9,130 nt of DNA, taken from positions 14,391 through 23,520 of the forward strand of contig DNHM01000268.1 of NCBI GenBank assembly GCA_003485885.1, read 5' to 3'. The position numbers were made by a program, and so were the translations under genes. Shown piece after piece: positions 5,807 to 9,130 of this stretch; position 1 is the first letter of the stretch, and the number at the start of each line of letters is the position of its first letter. The DNA comes from Acidimicrobiaceae bacterium (GTDB lineage Bacteria > Actinomycetota > Acidimicrobiia > Acidimicrobiales > UBA10347). The notes under the pieces were generated by a model, which saw only the letters and a program-made list of their open reading frames with translations, did no database searches and was not told where the DNA came from.

Positions 5807-5898
5807 TCCGCGGGTCTTTTCTCCGCGGGTCCTTCGCCGCCGGGCCCGAGGCCCGACGCCCGGCGTCTTCTGGTCTGCGGATGGTTTCTCCGCGGGTC
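5802..5898 (+). repeat. TTTTCTCCGCGGGTC repeats
   Basis: TTTTCTCCGCGGGTC occurs as two exact tandem copies at 5802-5816 and 5817-5831. A third copy differing only in its first base lies at 5884-5898. The core CCGCGG is itself palindromic. The first copy overlaps the T-tract of the upstream hairpin. Function unknown. Confidence 0.75.
5838..5865. other. GC-rich hairpin between the repeats
   Basis: CGCCGGGC (5838-5845) and GCCCGGCG (5858-5865) form a perfect 8-bp stem with a 12-nt loop. An alternative GGGCC/GGCCC pairing is possible inside it. TCTTCT follows on the plus strand, so it could act as a weak terminator. Confidence 0.45.
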
Positions 5899-5932
5899 TG
5901 TAGCCAGTCCAGCTTTCAACCTATGGCTGATA

Positions 5933-5996
5933 TGGGCGGCTCCGAGGTACCGATTTGCTCACAACGATGAAGCACCTCGGAGCCGCCCACGTTTTC
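5933..5996 (+). terminator. Strong intrinsic terminator before proA
   Basis: A perfect 16-bp inverted repeat (5933-5948 with 5974-5989; left arm TGGGCGGCTCCGAGGT) encloses a 25-nt loop and is followed by ACGTTTTCT. The stem is unusually long and GC-rich. It would block transcription entering proA from the left and may also work on the other strand. The loop is larger than in most terminators. Confidence 0.75.
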
Positions 5997-6103
5997 TAAT
6001 CGGCGGGCCGTGTGTGATCGCGGATACTGGCGCATTTCTCGCAGCGTCCTCTGCCCAAGACCCACTCGGTGGATATGAGACGCACACGGTACGGCCCCTT
6101 CGG

Positions 6104-6109
6104 TACGAT
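6104..6109 (+). promoter_or_regulatory. Putative -10 element of proA (leaderless)
   Basis: TACGAT ends 7 nt before the ATG at 6117. The heptamer CGGTACG occurs at 6087-6093 and again overlapping this element at 6101-6107, 14 bp apart, and may be a binding site. There is no clear -35 and no Shine-Dalgarno. Confidence 0.35.
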
Positions 6110-6116
6110 CGGTGGT

Positions 6117-7616
6117 ATGTCTGAGACGCTTCAATCGCTCGTGCCTGGCATGGCAATCCCGTTTGGTGGGACCAAGGTGACCCACGTGTCACCGGAGCTT
6201 GCCGATGCGTTCGTTACTGGCGATCGTCTGGTGATCGTGCAGGACACAGGTGCTCTTCTGCATATCCCGGCGTCCGAGGGTTCGATCGCCGAAACCGCTG
6301 TTTCTGCAGCCATCGATGCGTTCTCTCACATGGGTACCGTCTCCGACGAAGCCATCACTGCTTTCTACGAAGCGTTTGCTCAGCGGCTCGAGTCCGACGA
6401 CTCGTTCGCCCCGATTGCCGAGGCCAATGAGGCCGACATCGCGTCTGCGCAGGAGCGGGGCCGCACGACCACCCGTCTCGAGCTCTCTGCCACAATGCGT
6501 TCCGACATGATCTCCGGTTTGCGAACCTGGGCTGGGGTCCAGTCGCTGCGCAACCAGGTCGAAGAGACGATCGAACACGACGGGTGGAAGGTCGACCAAG
6601 TGACATCGGGTCTGGGCGTGGTCGGGTTCGTCTTCGAAGGTCGTCCCAATGTTTTTGCCGACGCGACTGGCGTGCTGCGCTCGGGTAACACCGTGGTCTT
6701 CCGCATTGGTTCCGATGCTCTAGGTACCGCGAAGGCCATCGTTGAACACGCGCTCGAGCCAGCGCTCGCCGACGCTGGCCTTCCCGCAGGTGCGGTCTCG
6801 TTGGTCGCTAGTGCGGCCCATGCAGCCGGTTGGGCACTCTTTAGCGACTCCCGACTCGCACTTGCCGTAGCTCGCGGATCTGGTGCGGCAGTGAGCCAGC
6901 TCGGTTCGGTCGCACGGCAGGCGGGAATCCCTGTAAGCCTCCACGGCACTGGAGGTGCATGGATCGTGGCGGCACCCGATGCCGACGTCGACGTGTTTGC
7001 TGAAGCCGTATATAACTCGCTCGACCGCAAGGTATGTAACACGCTGAACACGTGCTGCATTGTGGCCGACCGCGCGAGTGACCTGGTGCCAGCATTCCTG
7101 GCAGCGCTTGATCGTGCCGGTGAACGCCGCGGCGCGAAGACCAAGTTGCACGTGGTCGCAGACCACGCGGATCAGATCCCCGACGCGTGGTATGCCGAAG
7201 TTCCCATTGGGCGAGCCGAAGGCGACGTCGTGGAGCCTCAGACATCGACCTTGTTGTGGGAGGACCTAGGCGACGAATGGGAATGGGAAGCCTCTCCAGA
7301 GGTGTCACTCGCCATCGTGGACTCCGTCGATCATGCCGTCGACCTCTTCAACACGTTGTCGCCGCGATTCGCTGCGAGCCTGGTTAGCCAGGACGCAGAC
7401 CAGCACCGTCGCTTCTTTGAACGGATCGATGCGCCTTTTGTCGGTAACGGCTTCACCCGGTGGGTGGACGGTCAGTACGCACTCGATCGACCCGAGCTCG
7501 GCTTGTCGAACTGGGAGTTCGGCCGGCTGTTCGGCCGTGGGGGAGTGCTGAGCGGCGATTCGGTCTTCACCGTGCGTAGCCGGGTCACCCAGACCGACCC
7601 CAACATCGGCCGCTAA
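6117..7616 (+). CDS. proA: Glutamate-5-semialdehyde dehydrogenase-like protein (divergent ProA)
   Basis: Aldehyde dehydrogenase-superfamily protein closest by eye to ProA, which reduces gamma-glutamyl phosphate with NADPH in proline synthesis. Supporting motifs: the pre-Rossmann AEANEADI and RL region (101-121), GVVGFVFEGRPNVFADATGVLRSGN (167-191, compare GVIGxIYExRPNV), a degenerate HGTGG (276-280, HGDGN in typical ProA), and the catalytic Cys307 in KVCNTLNT (305-312). It is 499 residues long against roughly 415-430 for typical ProA, with an N-terminal extension of about 50 residues. The C-terminal part (LGLSNWEFGRLFGRGG, 461-476) departs from the usual ARGPxGLxxLTxYKY end. ProB is not adjacent. 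It may be the only ProA of this lineage or a paralogue with another acyl-phosphate substrate. The start follows a leaderless-type -10; an upstream in-frame GTG at 6069 is not supported. Confidence 0.75.
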   Translation: MSETLQSLVPGMAIPFGGTKVTHVSPELADAFVTGDRLVIVQDTGALLHIPASEGSIAETAVSAAIDAFSHMGTVSDEAITAFYEAFAQRLESDDSFAPIAEANEADIASAQERGRTTTRLELSATMRSDMISGLRTWAGVQSLRNQVEETIEHDGWKVDQVTSGLGVVGFVFEGRPNVFADATGVLRSGNTVVFRIGSDALGTAKAIVEHALEPALADAGLPAGAVSLVASAAHAAGWALFSDSRLALAVARGSGAAVSQLGSVARQAGIPVSLHGTGGAWIVAAPDADVDVFAEAVYNSLDRKVCNTLNTCCIVADRASDLVPAFLAALDRAGERRGAKTKLHVVADHADQIPDAWYAEVPIGRAEGDVVEPQTSTLLWEDLGDEWEWEASPEVSLAIVDSVDHAVDLFNTLSPRFAASLVSQDADQHRRFFERIDAPFVGNGFTRWVDGQYALDRPELGLSNWEFGRLFGRGGVLSGDSVFTVRSRVTQTDPNIGR

Positions 7617-7639
7617 CACCCTATGGCTGCAGGTGCAGT

Positions 7640-7726
7640 CGTGCTTGAGCAGGCTTGACGGTGGGTTGGGTGTGTGCTGTCTGGTTTGGGGTGTGGTGGG
7701 GCTCCGTGCTTGAACGGGCTCGACGG
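7640..7726 (+). repeat. Pair of 22-bp imperfect direct repeats
   Basis: Copies at 7640-7661 and 7705-7726 match at 19 of 22 bases (consensus CGTGCTTGARCRGGCTYGACGG), 65 bp apart, in the proA-7849 gap. The stretch between them is unusually rich in G and T on the plus strand. They could be distal operator sites or remnants of duplication. Confidence 0.6.
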
Positions 7727-7763
7727 AGGAGAGCAAAAGAAGACAGTGACTGACGTCACAGAA

Positions 7764-7800
7764 GAAGCGCTTGCTTCATCTATGAAGCGCTGCGTATAGT
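7764..7800 (+). promoter_or_regulatory. Promoter and operator of the small phasin/HbhA-like gene
   Basis: TTGCTT (7771-7776), an 18-bp spacer and TATAGT (7795-7800) form a plausible promoter with a start near 7807. GAAGCGCT occurs at 7764-7771 and 7784-7791, exactly 20 bp (two helical turns) apart, overlapping the -35 and lying just before the -10. AGCGCTT and AAGCGCT also form a 7-bp inverted repeat. Just upstream, TGACGTCA (7751-7758) is a perfect palindrome. The layout suits a dimeric repressor; the XRE protein encoded downstream is the natural candidate. Confidence 0.55.
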
Positions 7801-7834
7801 TAGCAACAGCTTCCCCCCCCCTCAAAAAATGTTC

Positions 7835-7841
7835 AAAGGAA
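7835..7841 (+). promoter_or_regulatory. Ribosome binding site of gene 7849-8196
   Basis: AAAGGAA lies 7 nt before the ATG at 7849. The leader upstream of it contains a run of nine C (7813-7821) and a run of six A (7824-7829). Confidence 0.7.
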
Positions 7842-7848
7842 CAAGCAC

Positions 7849-8196
7849 ATGCTCAACGTCAGCGAAATCGCAACCAGCACCGAAGAACGAGTTCTGACCG
7901 GCGTGAAGGTCAGCCAGGCATTCGTCCTAGACGGCATCAAGAACACCCTCGCACTCGCCGACCGGGTTGTACCTTCACAGGTCGCCGACCGCATCGAAGA
8001 GCGCGTCAGCGTTATCCCTTCCGCCACACCCATGATCCATGGCGCATTCGACTTCGCTGGCAAACTTCTCGCCGCACAGCGTGACTTCGCTGGCGAAATG
8101 ATCGAGATCTTCCAGCCTGCTCCTGCAAAGCCGGCCGCTCCCAAGGCTGCAGCCAAGAAGGCTCCTGCCAAGCGCACCGCTAGGAAAGCAGCCTGA
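7849..8196 (+). CDS. Small phasin/HbhA-like protein with Lys-Ala-Pro tail
   Basis: A 115-residue protein without signal peptide or membrane segment. Residues about 5-85 look amphipathic and mostly helical, with phasin-like wording in FAGKLLAAQRDFAGEMIEIF (69-88). Residues 89-115 are a basic low-complexity tail of Pro, Ala and Lys/Arg (AAPKAAAKKAPAKRTARKAA). The tail resembles that of mycobacterial HbhA and histone-like proteins and could bind DNA or polyanions. In mycobacteria HbhA is encoded beside an XRE regulator (Rv0474/Rv0475), and in Rhodococcus the lipid-droplet protein MLDS sits beside its regulator MLDSR. Here an XRE gene also follows. I infer a lipid- or PHA-inclusion surface protein that may also contact DNA. 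Length is short for HbhA (about 200). It has a clear promoter and ribosome binding site. Confidence 0.6.
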   Translation: MLNVSEIATSTEERVLTGVKVSQAFVLDGIKNTLALADRVVPSQVADRIEERVSVIPSATPMIHGAFDFAGKLLAAQRDFAGEMIEIFQPAPAKPAAPKAAAKKAPAKRTARKAA

Positions 8197-8293
8197 GCCC
8201 AGCTCTACATCTAATGATCTTGTGTCCGCCCCTGGTCGACGCTGTGGTTGTTAGTAAATCCTGTGGGTGGTGGCACGTCGGCTATCCACCCGC

Positions 8294-8299
8294 AATGAT
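8294..8299 (+). promoter_or_regulatory. Possible -10 element of the XRE gene
   Basis: AATGAT ends 6 nt before the GTG at 8306. A GGGTGG/CCACCC inverted repeat (8265-8270/8286-8291) lies directly upstream. No -35 is evident. Weak evidence; transcription from the preceding gene is an alternative. Confidence 0.25.
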
Positions 8300-8305
8300 T
8301 GTCCT

Positions 8306-8713
8306 GTGACTATCCCCCCTGAAGACACAGAGACGTCAACCGAAGGCGGTGACCGGAAAGATCCGGTTGCCGCCTTTGGTGATTACGTGCGGAGCCAGCG
8401 CAAGCTTGCTGAGTTGAGCCTGCGTCAACTCGCCGACATGACGAGCCTGTCGAATCCGTATCTGAGCAAGCTCGAACGAGGCCTGCACCAGCCTTCCGTT
8501 ACTGCGGTCACCAATATCGCAAAGGCGCTAGGGGTCCCCGCCGAGACGCTGCTGGCTAAAGCTGCTGGCCTGGTTCCCGGTTTTGATACCAACAAGACTG
8601 GCGAGGCGAAGAAGCCAACGACGGAACAGGTCATCAAGCAAGATCCCGCATTGTCCGACGACCAGAAGCTGGCGCTCCTGAGCGTCTATCGAAGCTTCGT
8701 CGACGAGGACTAG
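8306..8713 (+). CDS. XRE-family helix-turn-helix transcriptional regulator
   Basis: DNA-binding regulator of 135 residues from GTG 8306. The HTH_3/XRE domain spans about 22-85 (FGDYVRSQRKLAELSLRQLADMTSLSNPYLSKLERGLHQPS, with SLRQLADMTSLSNPYLSKLE as the helix-turn-helix). A linker and a short C-terminal helix (LSDDQKLALLSVYRSFVDED) follow, which may serve dimerisation. The sequence pattern is that of a widespread actinobacterial XRE type found beside HbhA/MLDS-like genes. It probably controls the upstream small gene, whose promoter has a 20-bp-spaced repeat. The start is uncertain: an in-frame GTG at 8267 would add 13 residues, but the N-terminal part before about residue 20 is not conserved-looking either way. 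It is followed after 2 bp by a thioesterase gene, so the two are an operon. Confidence 0.85.
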   Translation: MTIPPEDTETSTEGGDRKDPVAAFGDYVRSQRKLAELSLRQLADMTSLSNPYLSKLERGLHQPSVTAVTNIAKALGVPAETLLAKAAGLVPGFDTNKTGEAKKPTTEQVIKQDPALSDDQKLALLSVYRSFVDED

Positions 8714-8715
8714 TC

Positions 8716-9130
8716 ATGGCAGTAGCGACATTTCCGATACAGGTTCGGTTCTATGAACTGGATCCGTATGGCCATGTAAACCACTCGACCTACCTGCAGT
8801 ATTTCGAAGCCGCGCGGGTGGCCTGGCTTGGCGAGATCGGGCAAGGGCTCGATGTGCTCCAAGAAGACGGCATCCAACTGGTGGTAACCGCGGTGGCTAC
8901 TCGTTTCGTTGCGTCGGCTCTGTTGAACGACAAACTTACTGTCGACACCGTCATGGTCGAGGCAAAACGGGTCCGCGCCCAGTGGGCACAGCACACCTGG
9001 CGTGGTGATGAATTGATTGCCTGCCAGCGCATCAATTTTGCCACGGTGAACCTGGCTGGTCGCCCTGTGCGTATTCCAGAGTCTCTGCTCGAAGCAATGG
9101 CGGGATTCCAGGCCGACGACGACCTGCCCC
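8716..9130 (+). CDS. 4HBT-type hotdog acyl-CoA thioesterase, 3'-truncated
   Basis: The frame from ATG 8716 is open to the window end (138 codons), so the stop lies outside. It shows the 4-hydroxybenzoyl-CoA thioesterase-type signature RFYELDPYGHVNHSTYLQYFEAARVAWL (11-38), with the likely catalytic Asp16 and the GHVN turn, followed by the hotdog strands (TRFVASALLNDKLTVDTVMV; RINFATVNLAGRPVRIPESL). Such enzymes hydrolyse acyl-CoA thioesters in the cytosol; the exact acyl chain cannot be read from the sequence. GAGGA at 8705-8709, inside the end of the XRE gene, lies 6 nt before the ATG and decides the start. It is co-transcribed with the XRE regulator, consistent with a link to lipid or storage-compound metabolism. 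The usual length for this family is about 130-150 residues, so only a little is missing. Confidence 0.88.
   Translation, partial: MAVATFPIQVRFYELDPYGHVNHSTYLQYFEAARVAWLGEIGQGLDVLQEDGIQLVVTAVATRFVASALLNDKLTVDTVMVEAKRVRAQWAQHTWRGDELIACQRINFATVNLAGRPVRIPESLLEAMAGFQADDDLP

Noticed and set aside
5440..5830. RNase P RNA, tmRNA or SRP RNA
   Set aside because: A GAGGAAAGT string at about 5653 recalls RNase P, but the continuation and the other conserved regions are missing. No tRNA-like acceptor/T-arm of tmRNA and no SRP Alu/S-domain motif were found.
5802..5898. CRISPR-like array
   Set aside because: Three 15-bp copies, two of them directly adjacent without spacers and only one distant; this is not CRISPR architecture.
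5107..5919. 270-codon open frame on the minus strand
   Set aside because: It overlaps the 3' half of ribH and the structured intergenic region, has no family similarity and is probably a chance frame in GC-rich DNA.
5674..5970. 98-codon open frame on the plus strand
   Set aside because: It runs through the terminator-like hairpin, the tandem repeats and half of the 16-bp stem; no motif or ribosome binding site.

Overview
The window looks like GC-rich actinobacterial chromosome, probably Acidimicrobiia or a close relative. This is an inference from gene content, from the actinobacterial-style RibF nucleotide-binding motif, from an XRE regulator of a type common in actinobacteria, and from the many starts that appear leaderless. 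No mobile element, CRISPR array, tRNA or rRNA is visible.

Layout. 1-546: 3' part of an uncharacterised gene. 737-1663 (minus): RNase Z (rnz). 1781-5314 (plus): riboflavin/flavin-cofactor cluster ribF, ribE, ribBA, ribH; ribD is absent. 5315-6116: about 800 bp without a convincing protein gene, holding stem-loops, a good sigma70-type promoter, a structured RNA-like tract that ends in a terminator-like hairpin, short tandem repeats and a second, very strong terminator. 6117-7616: a long, divergent ProA-type aldehyde dehydrogenase. 7617-7848: a regulatory region. 7849-8196: small phasin/HbhA-like protein with a Lys/Ala/Pro tail. 8306-8713: XRE-type regulator. 8716-9130: start of a 4HBT hotdog thioesterase, cut by the window end.

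How the genes work together. RibBA makes the four-carbon unit and opens GTP, RibH and RibE complete riboflavin, and RibF converts it to FMN and FAD. The spaces before ribE and before ribBA each carry TTGACT and a TANNNT -10 separated by 19 bp, with a CTTCAAG-N4-CTTGAAG dyad (perfect before ribE, degenerate before ribBA) at the same offset. That is MerR-family geometry, and the dyad resembles a SoxR box. I see no FMN riboswitch, so I infer redox or ligand control of flavin synthesis by a MerR-type activator. This is the strongest regulatory observation here.

The other notable item is the candidate non-coding RNA at about 5480-5806, with its own promoter, two related modules about 97 nt apart, and a terminator-like hairpin. 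The last three genes resemble the known actinobacterial pairing of an HbhA/MLDS-type lipid-surface protein with an XRE regulator, here joined to a thioesterase. The promoter of the small protein carries an exact 8-bp direct repeat spaced 20 bp, a good operator candidate.
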